Below, piece after piece: positions 20,772 to 30,270 of a DNA stretch of 64,000 nt. Origin of the DNA: Ottelia alismoides. Lineage: Eukaryota; Streptophyta; Magnoliopsida; Alismatales; Hydrocharitaceae. The stretch covers positions 1-64,000 of the forward strand of contig JAZKJV010003266.1 of NCBI GenBank assembly GCA_037367405.1. Direction: 5' to 3'. Each line of letters begins with the position of its first letter. The stretch's first letter is position 1. The notes under the pieces are model-generated. The model saw only the letters and a list, made by a program, of their open reading frames with translations, was not told the origin of the DNA and did not search any database. The translations under genes and the position numbers were made by a program.

Positions 20772-23700
20772 TGATGAGCCTAAAATCCCACGAAATCCGA
20801 GTAGGGATAAAATCAATCAGGGGTCGTTGCGACCCGGATCTCGTAGATCGGACTCAATAAGAAAAAGAGACCACCAAGTCAAAGATAAAACGATAAAATC
20901 CGAATAGCGGTCTTCGCTATTTATTTAACTTGGTATAGTGACCAGGGTCGAACTCAAGGAGCATGGGTTGGCCGGATTAGCCTACGAAGTAGTCAAAATG
21001 AATAAAATATTTTTTGGTGGCTTTTATGTATTTTTAATTTTTTTGTGTTTTTACATTATAAAAGAAATACGAGAAAAAGGATAAGAAAACAAATTCAACA
21101 ATTTATTCAACACTCAAAAATATCCAGAAAATTCGAATAAAATTATTTTTATGTTTTTTATATTTCTAATTGTGTTTGGTGAATTTTTCCGAATTTTCTA
21201 ATTTTTAGTTGATTTTATAAAAATCAAGAAAGGGCAAAACAGTGGATCAATGTGCAGCCAGACTTGAAAGGCTAATTAAAAATATATAATTAGCTATAAA
21301 AATCTGGAGACAATTTTTATGAAAACTAGATACAAAAACTAAGGTACAGAAAAAGAGTTTGCATTTTTTTAATTTTATAGAATTGCTAAGAATTTTTATA
21401 AGATTTTTAGGGTTTTGTGATTTTTAGGGGTTTTACAAATCCAAATGACATAAAAATTGGATAGAAACTTAAAAACAAAAAAACAAGAAATCCCTAATTT
21501 TTCTAGAATTTTTGGAGAAGTTTTTATATTTTTAGTTGATTTTCTATTCCAGACAGTAGCAAAAACGAAGGTTTTTTGAATTTTAAAATAGTAAAAAGCA
21601 AGAAAAATGTTCCAAAAAAATAGTGAAATTAGTAGTGGCAGGAGCCACGTGTCCCAATTTCACTTGATTTGGAGTTTATTTGATATTTTATTCAATCAAT
21701 GCAAGACACATCATACAAGGACCTAAATGCAAGAAAACATAGTTCCAGGGCCAAATAGCTAACACATATAAGAAGCCTGGGGCCAAAGTTGCAAAAAGCC
21801 CAGAAAAGCACGAGGCAACCATGTGATTCACACCCAGAGGGACTAAAGTGTAATTCCTATTTATAAAAATGTATTCAATAACAATCGAGAAGTTCAAGGA
21901 AAAATATGCAAATAACCCTCAAATCATGTGTCGATGCACGTGTTCCATATACACAGGGACTGATTAGCAAATAACACAAGCACGAGGTCCTATATGCAAT
22001 TTATCCCTAATTAAAACAACTTGATAAAATATTTACAGGACTAAACTGAAATATAAAAACTAAGGAGGGCCTAAGTGTAAATTACCCTCTAATGAAGATC
22101 TGACGGACAAGGGGTGTCCACGTGTGATCAGACGGTGGAGAATAGTGGATACCCCTTCGTCTTGATCGATGCCCCAGATGAAGTCTTGGGCTCGATCCAA
22201 CGGCTATCAGCTCTCATAAACGGATGGCTACGATCTTATCTGGCGCGAGGGGGCTCGATCTACGGTGACGGAGGCTCCTGGAAGAACTCCTCACTGATGA
22301 GGTTCGCCGGCCCAATACGCGTGCTGAAGACCTCCTCCGGTGCTGCTCTAAGAAGGGAAATGATGGCTGTCGTCGTCCGCAGCTGATGGCATGCTCAGAA
22401 GAGGCCGAGAGAGTCTGGAGAGCTCCGACGACGAGAAGCACCAGGAGCACCTGTGCTCTGAAATCCGAACCTCCAGATGAGGTTCTGGGGCGGTCTAACC
22501 TGCACAGGAAAAAAGAAGGGTCGAGGGCAAACTGCCTCGACCCGTTAGTAGGCGAAGTGGGTGGTCGAATGGGTCGCAGCGTGGTCCTCCAGCGAGCAGC
22601 GACGGAGGAGAACCGAGCTCTCAGTTCCGGGGCAAACCGGGGTGGACGAATGGGTGAAGAAGATGGGAAGAGGTCTCGTGGATGTGAATCGACGGTCGGA
22701 TGGAAGGATACACAAATAGATGATCGGGAAATGGCTGGCGACTACAAGCGATGCTAAACCTAAGAATCTGAATTCAAGCGCGGATAGAAGCTAAAAGGGC
22801 TACCTGATGGTCGAGGTTGTCTGTGTTGGAAGTCAGGGACCTCCGGAGATCGTCGCCTCGATGGATTGACGGTCCAGAGGCTCAGGCTCTCCTTGCGGCG
22901 GAGCACGGCGGTGAAGACCACCGGACCTGGGGCTAGGGCGCTTCACTCCTCGCTGCAACACCTCCTATTGATTGTTGTCACTCAATGCAAGAAGGTGGAG
23001 GTCACAGGTGTCTGAAATGGTGGCCAAAGGTGCGGCTAATGGAGGAAGAAGATGATGCTAATACTGATGGAGACCCGGCAAAGGTGGAGTCGGGCAAGGC
23101 AAAATGGTGCACGGATCCCTAAGAGAATCCCCGTGCGTGAATCTCGGATGTAAGATCTGCAAATGGAGCCCGGGGTTTAGGTGAAAGAGGGTCGGATCAG
23201 TCCAGGGTAATTGGGCAAAGTCGGGTCGGACAACAGATCTGCCTACCTGGTGGTCCTGGGGGGAGAGTTGACCGGGGACAATCACCCGTGGACCAATCAG
23301 GTAATTTCTTTTATTAATTTTTTGTAAAATCATTTTAAAATAGGAAATGATTTTATTTGAAAATATTTTCAATATGAAAAATGTTTATTTATTTTCATAG
23401 TATTTTTTTGTGATTTTTATTTATTTTATTGAAAAATAAATTAGGTATTTACATTATATTATTATTATTTATTTTTATTTTTAATTATTTATTTTTGTAC
23501 AATTATCGCTATTTTATATTTTATTTATTTTCAACATAAAATATGGGATTCAAAATAATTTTTATTTGATTTTTATTCATTATTTACAAAGGTAAAATAA
23601 ACACATCTTTTATTTATATATGCATGGTATATGTACACCGAGGAGAGAGAAATTATTTGTTTTTAGTTTTCTTTTTTTCTCATTTTTATTTTATTTTTGG

Positions 23701-24061
23701 ATATATACAAAATAAAGGGAGCACATAAATATTTTTATTTTTAGAAAATAAAATATTTACACCAAGAGTGGTATTTACACCATGTTGAGTTACCCTATCT
23801 CTCTCTACTTATTTTATTTTACGGTCAGGCCCATGCTGAGCCCTCCCTTGGATTTGGGTCACTCAATATTTATTCTAAATATTTCCCTATTTTTCTTTAT
23901 TTCTTTATTCCTTTATTTTTATGTAAAAACATGCTAATTATAGATATTTACATGATGCATGTATTTTGACAAATTGTTGTATTTACAGGTATTTACAAGG
24001 TATTTTGCCAAGGTTTCTAGCTAAAATAAAGGAATAAAGAGTGATGAATGGGGATTCATCA
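20772..24061 (-). repeat. Element A 5' LTR (right)
   Basis: Pairs with 7310-10626. The TCGCTAT/ATAGTGA stem (20914-20941) and the GGGTCGAGG/CCTCGACCC hairpin (22518-22543) are kept. The GTTGACC palindrome near 23268 has lost most of its right arm and the TATA-like site is mutated. Confidence 0.95.
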
Positions 24062-24066
24062 GCTCA
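24062..24066. repeat. Target duplication GCTCA, right copy (element A)
   Basis: Direct partner of 7305-7309. On the minus strand the copia frame reads VAE-R across this site once one copy is removed. Confidence 0.95.
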
Positions 24067-24607
24067 GCAACACTATTCTGTCTGAGCTTTCTTGGGATCG
24101 TTTTCAATCTCCTGATCCCATTCTTAGCACAATAAGATTCAAACTCCTCACTGCAGTATTCTTCTCCATTGTCTGACCTGAGACATTTTAATTTTAAACA
24201 TGTATCAGTCTCAACTAAGGCCTTCTACATTTTGAAGGTCTTAAACACATTGGATTTATATTTGATAAAATAAACCCATAGTTTTCTAGTTGCATCATCA
24301 ATGAAAGTAATAAAATAATGAGATCTGCCAAGGGAAGGTACCTTAGATGGACCCCATACATCTGTATGAACCAACTCCAGTCTTTCAGTCTTTCGTATTC
24401 TTGCAGTCTTTGTAAAAGTGACTTTCTTCTGTTTTTCCAAAATACAATCTTTATAGAAGTCCATATCAAAGGTCAGTAATCCTATCAACTTTCCCTTTTT
24501 CTGCATGAGTTTCATTCCCTTTTCATTTATGTGACCAAGCCGTCTATGCCAAATGTTAGCATCACGCCCAGATGATGCAACATTTATCCTGTCATATGAG
24601 CCTGATG

Positions 24608-24638
<31 letters not shown>

Positions 24639-24947
24639 GGGTTCCTTCTTTCTTACCTCGAGCAAGGATCAATGATCCCTTTGACATCTTCCACGAATCT
24701 GAATCGAGATGTCACCACCACTTTCTGATAGCTGACCAACAGATATGAGATTTCTTACTAGACTAAGCACATGTCTAACATTCTTCAATCTCAAGAAGCC
24801 ACCATTGGGTTGGGATATGTCAATGTCTCCCTTTCCAATTATGCTGCAACATTCATCATCTCCCAGATATACCTTTCCAAAATCACCTTTTGGAGGATAT
24901 CTCTTTGTGTAGTGGTGTGAAATGAGGCACCCGGGTCCATAATCCAA
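24067..24947 (-). pseudogene. Copia protease end, GAG-pre-integrase and integrase N-part
   Basis: 24947-24669 carries the end of the protease region (KGDIDISQPNGG, LKNVRHVLSLVRNLISVGQL). 24665-24225 has the pre-integrase and zinc region with IWHRRLGHINEKGMKLM and then the catalytic core start HTDVWGPSKVPS, HYFITFIDDATRKLWVY. Further codons down to the element A insertion include CLRSDNGEE-type wording near 24170 and RQNSVAE at the edge. Frame changes occur at about 24940, 24668 and 24220. The gene is completed on the far side of element A (7304-6862). Confidence 0.88.
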
Positions 24948-25796
24948 GACTTACTTCGAGCATCTGCAACACATATTAAGGCATCGCTATCCTCATCATC
25001 AGTAAGATTTACAATATTCTTACCTTTACCATTTTCTCCTTTCTGCTTTTTTGGGGGCTTGCATTCTGTCTTGTAATGCCCCTTTTGATTGCAATTCCAA
25101 TAGACCACAGACTTCGGATCTCTAGATTTGAATCTTCCTCGTACCGACTTTTCTCTGGAATGTTTTTGGTTCCTATAGCTTTTCCTGCTTCTTCCTTTTG
25201 TATTCAAGGAAGAACCTGACGGGTGTTCTTCTCCAGACATCTTTCGGCGTGCCTCTTCTCCAAGAAGAAGACCAGCAACATCTTCCAACTTCAATTTTGC
25301 AGAACCAGAGGAGTTGCTAACCGCTACAACTAAAGCATTCCAACTATCAAGTAAACTAGAAAGAAATAGAAGAGCTTTTACCTTATCATCAAACACGATC
25401 TTCACATACTCCAACTGATTGATGATACTGTTGAGATCATTCAAGTGTGAAGCCACTACAGAGTTCTCACACATCTTTAAATGGAAAAACTTCTTCATCA
25501 AATACACCTTATTTGATGTGGATGGCTTCTCATACATCTTTTCAAGAGCTTTGAACTCAATGTCATCGTCTCCTTTGTGATATTTGAAGCCACCGATGGA
25601 GCAAGGCCTAGCCTTACCGTTCCTAGAGCCTTTCGGTCTAGGACTTTCCACTCATCATCTTTCATGGATTCGGGCTCTTCCCTTTGATCGGAAGATACAG
25701 ATCCTTCTGATATAGAACATTTTCAATCTGCATCTTCCATAATGCGAAGTTCAGTCCATTGAACTTCTCAATCTTGACCTTTGATTCTTCCGCCAT
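24839..25796 (-). pseudogene. Copia gag and protease start
   Basis: Start Met at 25796 (MAEESKVKIEKFNG) with LNFALWKMQIENVLYQKD, the usual copia gag opening. After a frameshift near 25660 the frame 25651-24839 continues with the UBN2-type core (LMKKFFHLKMCENSVVASHL, VFDDKVKALLFLSSL), a basic stretch, the nucleocapsid knuckle and the protease site. The knuckle reads YWNCNQKGHYKTEC: the first Cys of CX2CX4HX4C is Tyr. The protease site is MDPGASFH, with Pro where DSGA is normal. Both single changes would disable the protein. Confidence 0.88.
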
Positions 25797-25824
25797 CTGT
25801 GTAGAGGTTGATCTCCAAACTTTT

Positions 25825-25835
25825 CTCTGATACCA
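25825..25835 (-). other. Copia primer-binding site (tRNA-iMet)
   Basis: The minus strand reads TGGTATCAGAG, complementary to the 3' end of initiator tRNA-Met, two bases inside the 5' LTR. This is the standard copia primer site. Confidence 0.93.
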
Positions 25836-25837
25836 GT

Positions 25838-26289
25838 TATTGGGGACGGATCCGAACAAGCACCACAATACTAGAACCACGATCGAAGAAGAAAGCACGC
25901 ATAATCACACAAGATGAGGATTTATAATGGTTCGACAATGTGCCTACTCCACTTGCTCACACCAGACTCTCTTTACTATTGCTTGAAGATGTTGGGATAC
26001 AATATTTGGTGCCATATGGTTCCTTTTATACTATAATAAAAGAATATCAAACATTCAGCAATCCCCACCATCATCTCTCAGCTAATCAGGACGCAAGATG
26101 TGGATTAAGCATCTCAGCAATCCAGCCAAGCACCTCTTAGCCAATCAGAATGTAGGCGGCGGATCAGACACCGCAGCAATCCAGTACAGGAGCTCTCAAC
26201 CAATTAAAAGGGAGGAGGGAGATCAGCCACATCAGCAATGCTCTCCACTTGTATTCAACCAATCAGTCTTCATATGATAAATCTCAACA
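25838..26289 (-). repeat. Copia 5' LTR (right)
   Basis: 452 bp, same length as the left LTR. The outer dinucleotide on the plus strand is TA instead of TG (25838-25839), a point change. Many scattered differences from the left copy indicate an old insertion. Confidence 0.92.
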
Positions 26290-26294
26290 GCTTC
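26290..26294. repeat. Target duplication GCTTC, right copy (copia)
   Basis: Partner of 4644-4648. Confidence 0.93.
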
Positions 26295-26700
26295 TATAGG
26301 GCAGAACCATGTTGAAGAATGGAAAGGAGGAGTACCATGTAAAGGCCGAAATGTCTGAACACTCCAACAAATGTGAGAGGTGTGAGGTCACTCCTTGGGC
26401 ATGTTGGATTCTATAGGAGATTCATTATGAGATTTTCAATACTAGTTTGATCACTCGCCAAATCATTGAATAAGGACTAGGATGTCAAGAGAAAGTATTA
26501 AGGTCCTTTGAGGGCTTTATAACAATAGTGATTGAGGTGCCAATTCTGCAATCGATTGATTGGAGCTCTAATTTTGAGACCGTCTACGCATCAGATTATG
26601 CAATGAGCATGGTTCTATTAAAAAACGATAGTAAATCGTAATCTCATCTATTATGTTAGAAAAACCCAAGATGGAGCAGAAAGGAAGTACACCATAACTA
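26295..26700 (+). pseudogene. Gypsy RT-RNaseH relic, 3' part
   Basis: Continues the relic of 4011-4643. The plus strand reads VRSLLGHVGFYRRFI at about 26385-26430 (RT thumb), then VPILQSIDWSSNFET, YASDYAMSMVLL (RNaseH start, CDASDYAVGAVL in intact copies) and KYTITKKELIVS at about 26680. Stops and frameshifts are frequent. The match ends near 26700. Confidence 0.85.
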
Positions 26701-28376
26701 AGAAAGAATTGATAGTATCCTCTTCTTCAGAAAACCCAACAACCCACCGCCATCACCATACCTCCCTCCCTTCCATCACCGTACATAGCCCCCTTTCCAT
26801 GTGTACATCTTCTCATGTGATGCTTCTCAGTTGTGGCAAATCTAATGCCATCGTTATCATGCAAGCCAAGCTCCGCTACAAATTCAACATTGATGACACT
26901 TGGAGCTCCAAGCATGGTCACTATGCTCTGCTCCTCCAGTCATCTCCATTGTGTGGATAACCACCACCTCCGACGTGATGTGCTAGTCGTGGTCGAGCAT
27001 GGCTTCCACCCCACCTTGTTGATGTGCTTTGCAGTGTGAAGTAGAACACAACCTCAGTTCTCCGTCTTTTCCCTAAGGGGTTTTTTTGCAGTAAATTCTA
27101 TTTTGGGCATTCCTTTCAAAACATTTGTACACTCATATAATTTTTGAAAACTTCAATTTCATCTAAGCAATTTATCCATATTTGTTATTTTTTATATTCA
27201 TTATAAAGTTTGAACTTAACTATGTCATAGTTTACTTATTTGCAACTAAATTATTCATGGATTTGTTTGAAATCAAAGAAACTCCATTTACTTCATCTAT
27301 AATTTGCTCGGTTGATATTTAATTAAAAATAAAAAGGTATTTTTTACATAACAAATCTTAACAACTTTGTAAATTACCTTTTCGATCATGTATCTCTTCG
27401 AAACCCATCTTTTCAATGAAATTTTCGGCTCCACTCAGAAAATCGAGGAATTATATGCAGAACTGCACAAATAGAATTGAACCAGATACCAAATAAAAGA
27501 ATATAGTTTTAATCAATTATACCATTCTTAGCTTATGCAATATAAATTATACTCTTTTGTTGTGATATCAGTTGTACACTAGACTTTTGACAAATATCAC
27601 AATTCTGCTCTTCAGTCAAGGTAAAGTAGGATATAACTAATATTACAAAAAGATAGATTTGTTGATTTTGTAAAAGCCCAAGAGCTCAACTGATATTACA
27701 AAAAAAGAATAGAGATAACTGATATTTCATAAGCTAAGAAGGGCACGCGTGATAAAAACCCAAAATACCTCACACAACCTAGAGAGCCTTCAAAAATTCT
27801 AGGTGCATGCTCTCAAATCATGATAAATAATGGTATTGATTGGATTGACATTTGTCTACAAAGGACTATTGCCAAAATACCTATGTGCTATTTTCTGCAG
27901 TTTTCGCTCTAATATGTGCCCTTCTTTAATCCCCAAAGGTTGTCTTTTTAAGTTGTCATTTTTGCTCCAATTCTCATTTGTTTAACTTTATTTCAGCAAG
28001 TAAAGTTTCATTGATAGGTCCAACATCCTTGCTGAAGAAGTTCTGTTCAACATTTACCTTGGCTTTTTGTTACTCTAATTTACGCTCTTACCTCGGCATT
28101 TCTAAATTCGAACTATGGCAGCTACTCTGCAACATTTGTTTCTTTTCCTAAAAATACTATAATATTAAAAAATGGACACATAAAACATTTTGTTGGACAC
28201 CTTTTGAAATTGTAGAATTACCTAAAATTAATTGCAGAATGTTTATTCACAGCCTATTAATTAGTATATTAGAATTCCAGATGTAACCGTTTTCCATTAG
28301 AATATGATCGTTATAAAAAAAACGTAAATATGCGTACAAATATGCTACCTGCATATTAGAACAGATCTAAGCAAAC
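26701..28376. other. Sequence between gypsy relic and LINE, no gene seen
   Basis: 26710-27050 is richer in GC and open on both strands with His/Ser-rich translations but no recognisable domain; it could be a captured gene fragment or composition only. 27050-28376 is AT-rich without motifs that I recognise. Confidence 0.5.
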
Positions 28377-28392
28377 AAGAAATTACGTCGCA
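28377..28392. repeat. LINE target duplication, left copy
   Basis: AAGAAATTACGTCGCA, repeated exactly at 33871-33886. Confidence 0.95.
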
Positions 28393-28419
28393 AGTACAAG
28401 ATAAAAGCCCACGGAGGGG

Positions 28420-30270
28420 ATGGAGAAGGGAGACGTCCTGAGGCGGGAATCGGGAGAACGAAGGGAAGAAGGGCTTGAAGAGGGAGAGGTCCTGCCTGAT
28501 GTTGCCGAGGCAGGGTCAGGTAGGGGTGGGGTTGGTGAGTCGAGGGCCACCAACATAGAGGGAGATGCAATCATGGCTGATGGTGAATCCGCTAGGGGAG
28601 TCGCTTGGACTACGGTGGTTTCACGGAGAGAGCGAAAGAAGAAGGTTTCAAGTTTGGTGCGATGCTTTCGTTGTGGTGTATCCGGCCACTTCGCAAAGTC
28701 TTGCGTTGGGGATCTCATGTGTTTTCGGTGCAACAAGGCTGGGCATCGGAGAAGGGATTGCTCACAAAAAGGTGTCTGGAGGCTGAAGGCTGAGCCGGTT
28801 GTGGCGATTCCAAAGGTCCCTAGAGAGGGAGTCCTGGTTTCGGAAGCTTACGCAGGTGACAACATTTTGGCGTGTAACGACCTTTGGCTCCTGTTCTGTT
28901 CAAATTTTGATGGAGACGTGGTATCTTTTAATGGGGGCTTGACGTGTGTTCGTGGACTTTCGGGCGAACAAGAGGAGCTCCTATTGAAGGGCGAAATCGA
29001 ACCTTCCCGGATTCGACCATGGCGTAGGACTCGATTCCGGGATGGTGCAGCGACAGATGTACTGCGGAGGCGCTTACAGATAACAGGGGTTCCTTTGAGG
29101 TGTAGAAAGTTTGAGATCATTCGTGACGTGATGGCACCTTTTGGAGAGCTTGTTGTTCTTCTTTGTGATGGCCTGAAGCCAGGGGGAGATAAAGATGTTC
29201 TTGTAGAGATCATTGGCCCTCCGTGCAGGATACCCAATGTGACGACTTTTTGGGTTGGGCGCACAAGCTTTTACTTGGGCCTTCAAATGATCGAAGATCT
29301 GTCCCGATCTTCTTCCGGCGAGAAATCGGACGTCCCCGTGGCAGAATTGGTGGCTCCGGCGAAGGCGGCGGCGACGGTTGAGGAGGGCGAGAATTCAAAC
29401 GACGCAGCTTTTGCGGAATTTTCAAATACCAAGGCGAATTCAAAGGAATTAATTGGGGATCCCACGTTTTCCAATCTTAATGGCGGCCATGCAAACGACG
29501 TAAATGGTGGGACTCCTAATCAGGAATTTATTCAAAGTTTGAATCAGAGACCTCTTGATGACGATCCAATTGAACCGATCGTGGATCACTTACCTTTTCC
29601 GAAAGGGGTGGTCTTTGAACGGCAACACTCTCCTTGGGCTGCAAGTCAAACTGGTATTCTGAACTCTGGGACCGGACATTTTGGGACTCGGCTTGAAGTA
29701 GTGGGTGCCTCCGTGCAAAAAGCACCTAGTTCATCAGCGTTCTTAGCCGCGTCCTCAGGCTCTCAGGACATGGCAGGAGGAGGATTAAAGCTGGTGGTGG
29801 ATCTCCGTCCGTACTCTGGGAGTTTGGCGGTAGACGATGGAGGAGTCGAAGGGAGGCAGTTCGCCTTTCGTAGCGGCGTTGAGATGGGGCATATCCATCG
29901 TCGAAGGCACTGGAGGGGGGAAAGGAAGGGAGGTTGGAGGATGGTTGAGGAGAGGAGGAGCTCTTGGTCTACGTTGGGGAAGCCGCAAGTGGAAGATCGT
30001 GGGCCTCTTTGCAGAAAAAGGCGTCAGGTTGAGGTGGGAGAGGGGCTGGAGAGAGATGAATTCGTCTCTGAAGAAGGGGATCCAAAATGTTTGAGGTCGG
30101 ATTCGAACATGATAAACGAGTCAGTGGCGGTTTGTCAGGGGCTACCAGCGTCTGGGGCGGAGATGCCCCCCTCCGAAGGGGATACACAGGGCCTGGGATC
30201 TCTTAGAGAAAGGATAGCTAGATGTGTAGGTGTGGAATTGGCGGGGGCATCCCCCTTTGTTTCTGAATGA
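28420..30270 (+). CDS. LINE ORF1: zinc-knuckle nucleic-acid-binding protein
   Basis: An intact 616-residue frame. Residues 82-95 and 101-114 form two CX2CX4HX4C knuckles (CFRCGVSGHFAKSC and CFRCNKAGHRRRDC). Residues about 140-290 resemble the DUF4283-like part of plant LINE ORF1 (LQITGVPLRCRKFEIIRDVM, FGELVVL). The rest is acidic or basic low-complexity sequence without a clear domain. In this family ORF1 packages LINE RNA. The knuckles come before the DUF4283-like part, the reverse of the order I know from many plant L1 ORF1 proteins. The start is the first Met after the target duplication. The stop overlaps the ORF2 start as ATGA. Confidence 0.85.
   Translation: MEKGDVLRRESGERREEGLEEGEVLPDVAEAGSGRGGVGESRATNIEGDAIMADGESARGVAWTTVVSRRERKKKVSSLVRCFRCGVSGHFAKSCVGDLMCFRCNKAGHRRRDCSQKGVWRLKAEPVVAIPKVPREGVLVSEAYAGDNILACNDLWLLFCSNFDGDVVSFNGGLTCVRGLSGEQEELLLKGEIEPSRIRPWRRTRFRDGAATDVLRRRLQITGVPLRCRKFEIIRDVMAPFGELVVLLCDGLKPGGDKDVLVEIIGPPCRIPNVTTFWVGRTSFYLGLQMIEDLSRSSSGEKSDVPVAELVAPAKAAATVEEGENSNDAAFAEFSNTKANSKELIGDPTFSNLNGGHANDVNGGTPNQEFIQSLNQRPLDDDPIEPIVDHLPFPKGVVFERQHSPWAASQTGILNSGTGHFGTRLEVVGASVQKAPSSSAFLAASSGSQDMAGGGLKLVVDLRPYSGSLAVDDGGVEGRQFAFRSGVEMGHIHRRRHWRGERKGGWRMVEERRSSWSTLGKPQVEDRGPLCRKRRQVEVGEGLERDEFVSEEGDPKCLRSDSNMINESVAVCQGLPASGAEMPPSEGDTQGLGSLRERIARCVGVELAGASPFVSE

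Larger units (their letters stand above)
7310..24061 (-). mobile_element. Athila-type Ty3/gypsy retrotransposon A
   Basis: A structurally complete 16.75 kb element: LTRs of 3317 bp (left, 3') and 3290 bp (right, 5'), both running TGATGAG...ATTCATCA, 5-bp target duplication, tRNA-Asp primer site, gag-pro-RT-RNaseH-INT in gypsy order, polypurine tract. Long LTRs, the tRNA-Asp primer and the FMDDF-type RT place it with Athila (family knowledge). The LTRs differ noticeably: roughly one change in 12 over the first 220 bases by eye. The coding frame is broken by frameshifts and many stops. No env-like frame is visible after pol. Confidence 0.96.
4649..26289 (-). mobile_element. Ty1/copia retrotransposon, split by element A
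   Basis: A complete copia element on the minus strand: 452-bp LTRs at both ends, a tRNA-iMet primer site next to the right LTR, polypurine tract next to the left LTR, and gag, protease, integrase, RT and RNaseH in copia order. Without the 16.76 kb Athila insertion (7310-24066 including one target copy) it is about 4.88 kb, normal for the superfamily. The wording of the integrase and RNaseH motifs suggests the Tork/Tnt1 side of the family, which is inference. Coding parts carry several frameshifts and stops and the LTRs differ at many sites, so it is an old, inactive copy. Confidence 0.95.

Noticed and set aside
22114..22757. Open frames in the element A 5' LTR resembling those at 8788-9343
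   Set aside because: Same reason: paired LTR copies, frames differ between them.
26709..27039. His/Ser-rich open frames as a host gene
   Set aside because: Overlapping frames on both strands with no domain, start context or splice support.
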